Shown here one piece after another: positions 52,970-61,927 of a stretch of 61,974 nucleotides of DNA. The notes below the pieces were generated by a model. The model searched no databases, had not been told where the DNA came from, and was given only the letters and a program-made list of their open reading frames with translations. The stretch is from Hydrotalea sp. (GTDB lineage: Bacteria; Bacteroidota; Bacteroidia; Chitinophagales; Chitinophagaceae): positions 1-61,974 of the forward strand of contig DAHXOT010000013.1 in the NCBI GenBank assembly GCA_027364735.1, given 5' to 3'. Within the stretch, counting starts at the first letter, position 1; every line of letters starts with the position of its first letter. Position numbers and translations under genes: made by a program.

Positions 52970-53869
52970 ATGAAAAATAAAATAAAATATATTCTGTTCT
53001 TTGTTTTACTATCAGTGGTTACAATTATTGCTTGTAATAAAACAACAGACTATTCTTTTGGTGCAATTAAAACACCAAGTAATATTGTTATTGCAGCATC
53101 CATTCAAGGCTTAAATTCAACCAACCCTACCGGAGATGGATCGGGAAATGTAACAATTACTGTAACAGCTACAGATGCACTAACGTATAAAATTTATTTT
53201 GGTAATGGAGATTCTGCTTTAGCACCAACAGGTGTAGTAACTTATAAGTATACCACCTTAGATACTAATTTGTATACTATCACTGTAAATGCAATAGGAA
53301 CAGGTGGAGCTATGTCTACTTTAAGTAAACAAATTAAGGTTTTGTATAAATTTCAAATTCCTGCCAATGTTTTATCATCTTTAACTAATGGCACATCTAA
53401 AAATTGGGTAATTGCTAAAGATACAGCAGGGCATTTTGGTGTAGGTCCATCAAGCACATTTAGTCCCGATTGGTATAAAGCACAACCAAATGAAAAACCA
53501 TCCTGTGCGTATGGAAGTGTTATTACATTTACACAAGCTGGTAGTAATGCCATAACAATAAATGATAATAATGGCGGTTCTTCGTTTTTAATTGGTGCAG
53601 CTACTGCTTTTTATGGACAAACAGGAGGAGATGGATGTTATCCAATTGGTACCGGAGGTACAAAAAACCTTAGCTTTACTTCTGCTAATTCAGGATCAAA
53701 TGCTACTAATTCTACTGGCATTCAATTTAATGTTCCGGGAAATGGTATCATTGGTTTTGGTACAGGTGCTAATACGTATGAAATTTTATCTCTTAGCCCA
53801 AGTGTAATTGTATTAAGAGATATTGGAATTGATGGTAATGCTTGGTATCAAATATTGCGAGCACAATAA
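52970..53869 (+). CDS. PUL surface lipoprotein with PKD-like domain
   Basis: 299 residues. Lipoprotein signal (VVTIIAC), PKD-like domain with YKIYFGNGDSALAPTGVVTY, and a C-terminal region of about 165 residues beginning near KNWVIAKDTAGHFGVGPSS that is not a known domain to me, although a similar 'NWV.A' segment occurs in surface proteins of glucan PULs. It is 19 bases after the repeat protein and before a terminator, so the susC-D transcription unit ends here. A glycan-binding role is inferred from position. Confidence 0.75.
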   Translation: MKNKIKYILFFVLLSVVTIIACNKTTDYSFGAIKTPSNIVIAASIQGLNSTNPTGDGSGNVTITVTATDALTYKIYFGNGDSALAPTGVVTYKYTTLDTNLYTITVNAIGTGGAMSTLSKQIKVLYKFQIPANVLSSLTNGTSKNWVIAKDTAGHFGVGPSSTFSPDWYKAQPNEKPSCAYGSVITFTQAGSNAITINDNNGGSSFLIGAATAFYGQTGGDGCYPIGTGGTKNLSFTSANSGSNATNSTGIQFNVPGNGIIGFGTGANTYEILSLSPSVIVLRDIGIDGNAWYQILRAQ

Positions 53870-53878
53870 TCAATACTC

Positions 53879-53925
53879 ATCGGCTAAAAATAATTTTTAT
53901 ATATGTTGTTTTTAGCCGATCTTTT
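53879..53925 (+). terminator. Terminator of the susCD operon
   Basis: ATCGGCTAAAAA (53879-53890) pairs with TTTTTAGCCGAT (53909-53920), followed by CTTTTAAT. It lies between the PKD lipoprotein and the first GH16 gene, which still may be reached by read-through. Confidence 0.82.
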
Positions 53926-53942
53926 AATATCAATAATGCGAT

Positions 53943-54974
53943 ATGAAAAAAATTCTTTTTGCTTGTATAATAATTATACCATTTCTTGAAGCTTGTGGTG
54001 GTGGCAGTAAAAATGTTGTTCCGCCTGCCAATCCTCCAACAAATTTAACAGTAAACGCTGCTGTTGTAGCCGATAGTAGTGGCAATGTAAACTTTACTGC
54101 ATCTGCAAATAATGCGGTTAGTTATGATTTTAATTTTGGAGATGGCGTTATTCAAACTGTAGCTTCGGGAGTTGTTACATATAAATACACAAGTTCCGGT
54201 ACTTATTCGGTTAGTGTAATTGCAACAAGTGCATCCGGACAAACCATTTCGCAAACAATATCTGTAACGGTTGTTGTAAAACTTAATTTAGTTTGGTCGG
54301 ATGAATTTAATACTCCCGGTTCGCCGGATCCCACCAAATGGGGATATAATATTGGCACCGGTTCGGGAGGATGGGGAAATAATGAATTAGAATATTATAC
54401 CAACCGAACCGATAATGCGGTTGTATCGAATGGAACATTAAAAATAATAGCAAAAAGAGAAAACTATTCGGGTAGTACTTATACCTCTGCACGTTTATTA
54501 ACTCAAAACTTATATTCTTTTAAGTATGGTAAAATAGAAGTGAGAGCTAAATTACCAGCCGGCTTAGGTACATGGCCTGCAATATGGATGTTGGGTAATA
54601 ACATTAATGCTGTAGGATGGCCTGCAAGTGGAGAAATAGATATTATGGAAGCAAGAGGAAGTGAATTGAATAAAATTTATGGAACGTTTCATTATCCAAC
54701 ACAAGTGAATACTTATGGAGATGGTAGTTCTACTTCAATAAGTACAGCCACTACCGATTTTCATCGGTACGCTGCAGTATGGACACCATCCTCCATTCAG
54801 TTATTAGTTGATGATGTTGTTTATTATACCTTACCTAATACACCAAGTTTACCTTTCAATCAAAATTTCTTTATTATTTTAAATGTAGCTATGGGTGGAA
54901 ATTTTGGAGGATCAGTAGATCCTGCATTTACCTCTGCTCAAATGGAAATTGATTATGTAAGAGTGTATCAATAA
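53943..54974 (+). CDS. GH16 glucanase lipoprotein with PKD domain
   Basis: 343 residues. Lipobox LEAC (Cys18), PKD-like domain about 35-112, GH16 jelly-roll about 113-343. The catalytic motif GEIDIMEARG gives nucleophile E231, D233 and acid/base E236. GH16 with this motif includes laminarinases and related beta-1,3(4)-glucanases. It is likely on the cell surface and cuts the polysaccharide for SusCD import. Confidence 0.92.
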   Translation: MKKILFACIIIIPFLEACGGGSKNVVPPANPPTNLTVNAAVVADSSGNVNFTASANNAVSYDFNFGDGVIQTVASGVVTYKYTSSGTYSVSVIATSASGQTISQTISVTVVVKLNLVWSDEFNTPGSPDPTKWGYNIGTGSGGWGNNELEYYTNRTDNAVVSNGTLKIIAKRENYSGSTYTSARLLTQNLYSFKYGKIEVRAKLPAGLGTWPAIWMLGNNINAVGWPASGEIDIMEARGSELNKIYGTFHYPTQVNTYGDGSSTSISTATTDFHRYAAVWTPSSIQLLVDDVVYYTLPNTPSLPFNQNFFIILNVAMGGNFGGSVDPAFTSAQMEIDYVRVYQ

Positions 54975-55087
54975 ATTATAGTAACACCAACTTTCAATTG
55001 TTGAAACAAAAAAACCCGGTAGTATAATTAGCCATTTTTAGTATGGCTATTAAAACAGTATTACAGTATAAATTTAATATTTTAGAT

Positions 55088-55951
55088 ATGCTATATAAAC
55101 GAATTGGATTTGTTTTTATGCTTTTTATGACTTTTATTGTAGTTACAAATGCACAAAATAAAGATGCAATAAAACGCAATACACTAAAAAGTAAAGTAAT
55201 TTTTTTTGACGATTTTAATGGCAAACAACTTGATCGGTTAAAGTGGAATGTAGAAGTAACCGGCATGCACGTAAATAATGAATTGCAAGCCTATGTTGAT
55301 TCGGCAAAAACTATTTATGTAGAAAATAATTGTTTGGTTCTTCAACCTGTTTATTCTTCCGGATTTGTTACAAAAGATGGACAAAAATTCGATTTTATTT
55401 CGGGAAGAATAAATACTAAAAGTAAGTTCGATTTTAAATATGGTACGGCCGAAGCAAAAATTAGAGTTACCGAAGGGGCAGGGCTTTGGCCGGCATGGTG
55501 GATATTGGGAAGTGGTATGTGGCCCGAAACCGGTGAAATTGATATAATGGAATATATTGGCGAAAAAGATTGGGTTAGTGCAGCGGTACATGGACAAGGA
55601 TATAGCGGAGAAACCCCTTTTGTTAATAGGCTATATTTTACTGCTAATAACGATGTTACAAAATGGCATATTTACGCCGTAGATTGGACACCCGACAGTT
55701 TGATATTTAAATATGATGGAATGCCTATGTTTAGAGTTACCAAAAAAATGACTGATAATTATGGTAAATGGTGTTTCGATAATTATAAATATCTTATTCT
55801 CAACTTTGCAGTTGGTGGCGTATATCCTGCAAAAATTAATGGTGTAAAAACACCTTATTATGGATTGCCAACTACTACATTAAACGCAATTAAAAACAAC
55901 AAAGCTAAAATGTATGTTGATTGGGTGAAGGTAACACAAACTAATTTTTAG
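55088..55951 (+). CDS. GH16 glucanase, secreted
   Basis: 287 residues from ATG 55088 (an in-frame ATG at 55043 would give a longer, less usual leader). Signal MLYKRIGFVFMLFMTFIVVT, then a GH16 domain with GLWPAWWILGSGMWPETGE and catalytic GEIDIMEYIGE (E151, D153, E156). Second endo-glucanase of the PUL, no PKD domain and no lipobox. It could be periplasmic, acting on imported oligosaccharides. Confidence 0.92.
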   Translation: MLYKRIGFVFMLFMTFIVVTNAQNKDAIKRNTLKSKVIFFDDFNGKQLDRLKWNVEVTGMHVNNELQAYVDSAKTIYVENNCLVLQPVYSSGFVTKDGQKFDFISGRINTKSKFDFKYGTAEAKIRVTEGAGLWPAWWILGSGMWPETGEIDIMEYIGEKDWVSAAVHGQGYSGETPFVNRLYFTANNDVTKWHIYAVDWTPDSLIFKYDGMPMFRVTKKMTDNYGKWCFDNYKYLILNFAVGGVYPAKINGVKTPYYGLPTTTLNAIKNNKAKMYVDWVKVTQTNF

Positions 55952-56529
55952 TAAGCCATAATTGGCATTTTTTGTTCAATATCCTATACAATACAATAAT
56001 CTACCACTATACAATTTATTGTTCTTCCCCCGAATAGTAAATTCTATGTGGTAGATTTCTCACTTCGCTTCGCTTCGTTCGAAATGACGGTTTGTTGTTT
56101 CGAGAGATACACTCACTTTCCTCCGTCATTTCGAGGGAGGCACGACCGAGAAATCTTTTTGAATAAATATTGTAGGATTTTTGTTGTGCAAATTTCTCAC
56201 TTCGTTCGAAATGACGAGATTGGAGGGCTTCGCTTCGTTCGAAATGACGGTTTGTTTTTCGGGATTGGAATCGAACCTGTATCTAAAGTTTAGGGAACTT
56301 CTATTCTTTCCACTTTAAAATTATTCTTAACTGCCTGTTACTAACTTAAAATTTTTATGGCAACTCGCCGATAAATAATCCCTAAAGAGTATTTTGAAAT
56401 GAACAATAAATATATTTTTTTTTAAATATTTTTTATACATTTATTTCATTAATTAAATAAGTAGATGCTAAACTTCAATAATTTATCTTTAAACTATAAT
56501 CATTTATTTAACTTTTGAAATATCATTCT
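55952..56529. other. 578-base intergenic region with interspersed repeats
   Basis: There is no credible gene. A frame at 56048-56293 is made of repeat sequence. The left half holds the GAAATGACG-type repeats; 56300-56529 is AT-rich and probably contains the promoter of the next gene. Confidence 0.7.
56053..56257. repeat. Cluster of GAAATGACG / CGTCATTTCGA intergenic repeats
   Basis: Direct copies of (AGATTTCTCACTTCG)...TTCGAAATGACG at 56053-56089, 56190-56216 and (short) 56228-56257, and one inverted copy CGTCATTTCGAGG...GAGAAATCT at 56124-56156. Copies 1 and 4 share the following GGTTTGTT...TTCG. Related 'CGTCATTTCGA...AGAAATCT' intergenic elements occur in many Bacteroidota genomes. Confidence 0.8.
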
Positions 56530-57786
56530 ATGAAGAATCAAATTACTCTATTTTTTATACTACTAACACTGTTTGCCAACGCACAGCATCAAAATTGGGT
56601 AGATGCAGAAATTACCTTTAAGAATGGAGAAAAAATATTGGGCAAAGTAGATTATAAAAATTGGGGAAATAATCCAACTACAATTTCTTTTAGTGTAACT
56701 AATGGAAAAAATATTAGCCTAACTCCAGGGCAAGTTGAGAAGGTAGATATTAAAGGATTTGATATTTATAAGGGAGCTTTTGTTAAACGATATAATAACA
56801 TGATCGAAAGTTCATTAATTAGTGAAGATGATAATGAACCGGTAATTGAAGACACTATTTTTTTGCGTATATTAACTTCGGGCAATAAGCTTAAATTGTA
56901 TACTTATAAAGATAATAGCAAAACCCATTATTTTATTGAGGATAGCACTTCAAATTTATTTGCATTGCGGTATATAAAATTTTTATCGAATGGAGGAAGT
57001 CAAATAAACGATAAACCAATTTATAAAAATCAGTTACAAAAGTATGTGATAGGTAATACTAACAACCAAAGATTACTTTTAAACACAGCATGGCGAGACG
57101 ATGATTTTATTAAACTCGTAAGAGCAATTAATGGCTCTTCGGATTTTAGTTATGCTGAAAATAGTTTGAATAATACAAAAAGAAATAGTTTCTTTTTTGT
57201 AGGTGCTGGCTTTACTGCTGTACAATTTAAGATTGCAAGCTGGAATAAATATTATAATGATATGTTGTTTAATGTAAGCAATTCTCCTGCTTTTATGATA
57301 GGCTATCACATTGCAGCTAATAGAAATATTTCACGGTTGGGGTTTAATATACTATTATCGGGATTTAATGTTAATACAAAAGGCAATTATAATTGGGTGA
57401 ATAATCTCAATCAAACAATTACCGAAAGCTTAACTTATAAAAGTTTTAATCTGTCTTTTTCGCCCGAAATTGAATATGCTATTTTCCAAAATAAAAATAC
57501 TCAATTAAACCTTGGTTTGGGTTTTAATTTTACTTATACCATGGGAACGAGTAGTAATTATACAACCACTGAATTAAATATAACAGGGCAACCTTTAATT
57601 AGGGATCAACTGGGGTTGCAAAATAGTTCATTTATCAATTTTTATACTTTTGGAGAATTTCAATTCTTAAACCGCAGTAGCTTTAAATTAACTTTCTGCC
57701 CATATCAAAAAATACAAGATATTGGACTTACTAGTCCTCAGCAGCAATATATAATGTTGGGATATTATTTTAAAATCAAAAAATAA
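56530..57786 (+). CDS. Predicted outer-membrane beta-barrel protein of unknown function
   Basis: 418 residues from ATG 56530. Signal (ITLFFILLTLFANAQ); an N-terminal region with AEITFKNGEKILGKVDYKNW resembling DUF-type 'NG.KI.G.V' sandwich segments; and a C-terminal half with alternating hydrophobic strands (FFFVGAGFTAVQFKIASWNKY, FMIGYHIAANRNISRLGFNI, LNLGLGFNFTYTMGTSSNY, FQFLNRSSFKLTFCPYQK) that fits a porin-like barrel. No family name is recognised; it is not obviously linked to the PUL. Confidence 0.7.
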   Translation: MKNQITLFFILLTLFANAQHQNWVDAEITFKNGEKILGKVDYKNWGNNPTTISFSVTNGKNISLTPGQVEKVDIKGFDIYKGAFVKRYNNMIESSLISEDDNEPVIEDTIFLRILTSGNKLKLYTYKDNSKTHYFIEDSTSNLFALRYIKFLSNGGSQINDKPIYKNQLQKYVIGNTNNQRLLLNTAWRDDDFIKLVRAINGSSDFSYAENSLNNTKRNSFFFVGAGFTAVQFKIASWNKYYNDMLFNVSNSPAFMIGYHIAANRNISRLGFNILLSGFNVNTKGNYNWVNNLNQTITESLTYKSFNLSFSPEIEYAIFQNKNTQLNLGLGFNFTYTMGTSSNYTTTELNITGQPLIRDQLGLQNSSFINFYTFGEFQFLNRSSFKLTFCPYQKIQDIGLTSPQQQYIMLGYYFKIKK

Positions 57787-57859
57787 ATTTTGAATTAGTT
57801 GATGCTTTTAAACGTGCATGCAATGAGCAATTCAAGTAGTAAATTGTTTTGTAGTTGTA

Positions 57860-57916
57860 GCCCCGACAAGACTACAATGTCTCGTCCTAATATAAGTTGA
57901 CACAAACTGTGTTAAA
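57860..57916. repeat. Inverted-repeat segments at the left end of an IS remnant
   Basis: TGTAG-CCCCGACAAGA-CTACA is an inverted repeat, and further right TTGACACA (57897-57904) faces TGTGTTAA (57908-57915) with one mismatch. They precede the transposase fragment and may be the left border of the element, but no complete IS ends are visible. Confidence 0.4.
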
Positions 57917-57919
57917 TTT

Positions 57920-58090
57920 ATGGACAAAAAGATTGTATTATTAGAGCAAAAAGAGGCGATAGTAGCCGAGTATTTATTAGGAAGAATCAGTTATAGAAAT
58001 TTAGGAAAAAAGTATGGGATTGATTTCAGACTCATACATTCGTGGGTAATGAAATTTCAAGGAAAACCAGTGCAAAAATGTATAAGCTGA
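57920..58090 (+). pseudogene. Truncated IS transposase (IS3-type OrfA HTH), broken
   Basis: A 56-codon frame MDKKIVLLEQ...KKYGIDFRLIHSWVMKFQGK carries the N-terminal HTH of an IS3-like OrfA (EYLLGRISYRNLGKKYGID, then WVMKF). About residue 46-50 the sequence leaves transposase and runs out of frame in the Rhs segment. No OrfB or right end is present, so it is a remnant. Confidence 0.75.
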
Positions 58091-59538
58091 ATGGTTATAA
58101 CGGAGATAAAACGGGGTTGAATATTACCTTAAAAGTAATGTCAGGTGATGTAGTAAATATTTTAGGCAAAAGTTTATGGCATAGCAGTAGTACGCTTAGT
58201 AATAGTTATCCTGTGTCGAGTGTAATAAACAATTTATTAAACGCATTTGGCGGAAGTACTGCTGTTGCAGCAGCAACAAGGGATGCAGTGAACGGAACGG
58301 TATTAAATGCAGCTACACCTACAACCGGGAGCCTTACCAATTGGGTAACCAATAATGTACCCACACCAACAACTAAACCTAAGGCTTATATTAACTGGGT
58401 ACTATTTGATGAACAGTAACAGTTTAAGGTAGTATCAAGCGGTAGCGGCTTTGATGCAGTTAACGATAATCCCGATGTTTTGAAAACACATGGTGTTAGT
58501 GCATCAATAATAAGGAATGGTTATTTGGTTGTATATTGCAGTAACGAATCCAATCAGGATGTGTTCTTTGATAATTTGCAGGTGATACAAACAAGGGGGC
58601 CAGTCCTAAGTGAAGATCACTATTATTCATTCGGGCTCACCATGAGTGGCATTTCTTCAAAAGCGGCAGGAAGACTTGAAAATAAATACAAGTTCAATGG
58701 TGGCAACGAATTACAGCATAACGAATTTAGTGATGGTAGCGGATTAGAAATGTACGATGCGCATCACAGAATGTTTGATCAGCAGTTGGGTGTTTTTCAT
58801 CAAATAGATTTATTAGCAGAGTTTGCCTATAACATATCACCTTATGTTTTCTCGCATGACAACCCAATTAGTTTAAATGATCCATTAGGATTAAAAGATA
58901 AAGAAGATACTATTCATGGCAGTGGCGGCGATGCAACTGTTTATAGTTCAAGAAAGAAAGTAGGTTCTCAGCAAATGAATAATATGCATTATGTTGAAAT
59001 TAGTGTTTGGGTAGATGGTCAACGTGCTAGAGGTGCATCTCCAGAACAAATTCAAAATTGGGCACGAAATAATATCTATCTTACAGATAAAACTGTTGAT
59101 AAAATACTTAGCGCATCCAATTTAGCAAGTATTGCAATACGTGATGACCAGAAAATTTATTGGGAAACACAGGGGAAAGTATATGCTTATTTACTGGAGC
59201 TACTGGCATCAGAATTTGGGAGTGAGTTTTTAGTCGAATTTTCACCAGAGTTGGCAAAAGCTTATTTGCAAAGTAAAGACTTTATAAATGAAAAATCTCT
59301 TCAACTTTGGGAAAGAGGGGCAGTATGGTTAAATCAAGGTAAAGGTAATTTAGCAAAAGCTTTGATTGGAGCATTAGGAGCATTAGGCAAATATGCTCCT
59401 AATGGATTAATAGATAGAATTCAAGAATGGGGAAATAAATTTACAGACCCCGCAGAATTAGGGAAAAAAATAATTACTGATTGGTATGAGCAAATTGAAA
59501 CTGTCGATAAATTTATCGAAAATATACGTCAAAAATGA
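58042..59538 (+). pseudogene. C-terminal fragment of an Rhs-family protein, one internal stop, with unique tip
   Basis: The frame at 58042-59538 reads through except for one TAA at 58417-58419. Before it: KLNGYNGDKTGLNITLKVMSGD and KAYINWVLFDEQ, as in the DUF6443/Rhs proteins of Bacteroidota. After it: QFKVVSSGSGF, VYCSNESNQDVFFDNLQVI, TRGPVLSEDHYYSFGLTMSG, YKFNGGNELQHNEF and the Rhs core signature YVFSHDNPISLNDPLGL. The stop lies at a 6-base insertion (TAACAG between GAACAG and TTTAAG). After the core, about 210 residues (DTIHGSGGDATVYSS to FIENIRQK) are unlike any family I know. This is the position of a polymorphic toxin tip. The N-terminal bulk of the protein is missing. Confidence 0.78.
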
Positions 59539-59996
59539 GTGATATAGAAGAATTGAATCAAAGGTTGATAGAGTTAATGAAAACACTTGATGAAGAGCAA
59601 CAAATGTTTTTAAACTTGAAATCAATTAGAAATTTTTTATTACATTATAATAAGTTGACTAACTATAAAAATGAAGTTCGTAATTTGTTAGTCGAATATT
59701 TTGATGTAATTAGAAGTGAGAATTATTTTGTTGATAAAAGTAGAAGTACTGAATTAGCATTCAAATATATTGATCATATTGGTAATTATTATAGAATTGA
59801 ATTAGGATTTAGACTCCATACTGATCTTAGTTTTTCGATATTTTGGGGGGTGATTGCTGACATTTTATTATTGTTATTTGGCGTACTATCAAAAATTTAT
59901 TACATACCTTTTGTTACAATATCTTTAATAGTTTATTATTTGTATGTAAAAGAAATGTATGAAAAGAATAATAAAGTATATGGCTTACGATATTAA
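59535..59996 (+). CDS. Two-helix membrane protein, candidate immunity protein for the Rhs tip
   Basis: 153 residues. The start overlaps the Rhs-tip stop as ATGA. The first 100 residues are charged and helical with no recognised domain. The C-terminus has two adjacent hydrophobic helices (FWGVIADILLLLFGVLSKIY and PFVTISLIVYYLYV) with a short turn. Gene order, overlap and size are those of an Rhs toxin/immunity pair; a membrane location would suggest a toxin that acts on the membrane or in the periplasm. No homologue is recognised. Confidence 0.65.
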   Translation: MSDIEELNQRLIELMKTLDEEQQMFLNLKSIRNFLLHYNKLTNYKNEVRNLLVEYFDVIRSENYFVDKSRSTELAFKYIDHIGNYYRIELGFRLHTDLSFSIFWGVIADILLLLFGVLSKIYYIPFVTISLIVYYLYVKEMYEKNNKVYGLRY

Positions 59997-60637
59997 TGAT
60001 TGGGAATGCATTTCAGTTTTATAGTATAATAGTTGTTTGTAGTTTGTTGGGTGTGTCACGAATGAATAGGAAAATAATTCTATTCAATGTTGTATAAAAG
60101 ATGGTAGCAGGTCTACCGCATAGGCTGTACAGACAGTATATGCAAACCACCTGAAGGTGCTGTATTAAAAAGATACGGTGCTGAACGTTCAGGGAAAAGG
60201 TGTCTGTCAAGGCATCAGGTGAGTGTAAGGAAGCTGAACGAAAGTGAACCGACCGAAGACATGTAGAAAACGCTCCTCGTTGTTAAAAGTATTGATCTCT
60301 AACAGTTGATACGATAGACTGTAGCGGATAGCTGTTTACTGGCTACAGAACAACCGGCATTAAGGCGGCAGGAGCTTTACACAGGCTTTTATACGAAACG
60401 TGAGAGGCTTACCTGTTGATGTGCTGATATGCTTTGCAGGAAGTTTTTTTTAGGAGCGACTGTTGAATAAATATTCTACAGTTCATACTGCAACTCAATC
60501 TTGCCAAAGGCAGGAGATGCAACAGGAAGCGTCGGACGAAGCCATAGTAGTGAAGAAGTTCCTGTAATGGGAATGGAGCGAAGGGCTTCGGTTATCCAGT
60601 CAAAATTATTTTTAAACAACTCTGTTTTAAGCAGAGG

Positions 60638-61882
60638 ATGATGAGAGAAGAAATGACAAAATCATTACCTGTAAGCAAAAGGATGGTATGGGAAAGTTAC
60701 CTTAAAGTTATTACGAAGCAGGGCGGAGCAGGGATAGACCGTGAAAGCATTGGTATGTTCAATGATAACATGAGTAATAACCTGTATAAAATCTGGAATC
60801 GTATGACATCAGGCTGTTATTTTCCGCCACCGGTGCGAACAGTATTTATTCCAAAGAAGCAAGGCGGTTTAAGACCATTGGGCATACCAACGGTATCAGA
60901 CCGCATAGCACAGGGAGTAGTAAAAGATTATCTGGAACCATCAATGGAAGCAGTCTTTCACACCAGTTCGTTTGGATACAGACCCGGCAGAAGTGCACAT
61001 GATGCACTAACGCAATGCCAGAGAAATTGCATGCAAAAGGCATGGGTGCTGGATGTTGACATAAAAGGGTTCTTTGATAATATCAGTCACAGTATTATGC
61101 TGGAATTACTTGGGCTGCATACAGAGGAAAAGTGGGTATTGATGTATGTTGAAAGATGGCTGAAAGCAGGAGTAGAACAGGAAGATGGGAGTATCATGGC
61201 AAGAACGAAAGGTACTCCTCAGGGAGGAGTTGTGAGTCCATTGTTAGCCAACATTTACCTGCATCATGCTTTTGACAAGTGGATGGATGCAACGCATGCA
61301 GGTTATCCATTTGAACGTTACGCTGATGACATCATTATCCATTGCAGCAGTAGGGAGCAATCTGAACAGATGCTGGGAGAACTAAAAGCAAGGCTGAGTG
61401 AATTTGAATTAACACTTCATCCGGAAAAGACAAAGATTGTGTATTGCAAAAACTATCATCGCAATGATAAGCATGATAATGAAAGCTTTACCTTTCTGAG
61501 TTATAGTTTTCAACCGAGAACTATCAAAGATAAATTTGGTAGTGCAAAACGGTTATTGGTGTTTAGTGCTGCTATCTGCAATGCTGCAAAAACAAGTATC
61601 AGAACTGCCATCAAAGAAGTGTTGCTGTCACAATGGAGTACGCAAACATTAGAATGGTTTGCAGCTAAGTCAAATCCTAAAATACGTGGCTGGATAAACT
61701 ATTACGCAAGGTTCAGCAAAGGAGTATATGGGTTATTTTATTATTTGAATGACCTCATCCGCAAATGGATGAAGAATACATATAAGATACGCTGCAAGGG
61801 TAAGTTATATAAGAAATATCAAATGATACAATCAGCAAACCCTCTATTGTTTTACCACTGGGAACTTGGAATAAAAGCATGA
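60638..61882 (+). CDS. ltrA: Group II intron reverse transcriptase/maturase
   Basis: 414 residues. RT domain with GAGIDRESI (RT-1 region), SSFGYRPGRSAHDAL, VLDVDIKGFFDNISH (RT-3), GTPQGGVVSPLLANIYLH (RT-4), YADDIIIHC (YADD at residues 228-231), then the maturase/thumb region with LEWFAAKSNPKIRGWINYYARF. There is no HNH endonuclease domain at the end, as in the endonuclease-less classes. It splices and mobilises the intron. Confidence 0.95.
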   Translation: MMREEMTKSLPVSKRMVWESYLKVITKQGGAGIDRESIGMFNDNMSNNLYKIWNRMTSGCYFPPPVRTVFIPKKQGGLRPLGIPTVSDRIAQGVVKDYLEPSMEAVFHTSSFGYRPGRSAHDALTQCQRNCMQKAWVLDVDIKGFFDNISHSIMLELLGLHTEEKWVLMYVERWLKAGVEQEDGSIMARTKGTPQGGVVSPLLANIYLHHAFDKWMDATHAGYPFERYADDIIIHCSSREQSEQMLGELKARLSEFELTLHPEKTKIVYCKNYHRNDKHDNESFTFLSYSFQPRTIKDKFGSAKRLLVFSAAICNAAKTSIRTAIKEVLLSQWSTQTLEWFAAKSNPKIRGWINYYARFSKGVYGLFYYLNDLIRKWMKNTYKIRCKGKLYKKYQMIQSANPLLFYHWELGIKA

Positions 61883-61893
61883 TTGGATAATAC

Positions 61894-61927
61894 GAGCCGT
61901 ATGAAGGGAGACTTTCACGTACGGTTC
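61894..61927 (+). ncRNA. Group II intron domain V
   Basis: 34 bases GAGCCGTATGAAGGGAGACT...ACGGTTC: base-paired ends GAGCCGT/ACGGTTC with the catalytic AGC triad and the two-base bulge region, followed by a domain VI-like stem. Diagnostic for group II introns. Confidence 0.92.

Noticed and set aside
55238-55597. 119-codon minus-strand frame in the second GH16 gene
   Set aside because: Antisense of the catalytic domain, including the GEIDIME motif; shadow frame.
56048-56293. 81-codon open frame in the intergenic region
   Set aside because: It is built almost wholly of the GAAATGACG-type repeats, has no homology that I recognise and no ribosome binding site.
57920-58090. Transposase fragment as a functional small regulator
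   Set aside because: The sequence has the IS3 OrfA head only, is cut off after the HTH, and is fused out of frame to Rhs DNA, so a remnant is the simpler explanation.
60019-60210. 63-codon minus-strand frame at the 5' end of the intron
   Set aside because: It lies over the start of the group II intron RNA structure and has no protein features; chance frame.
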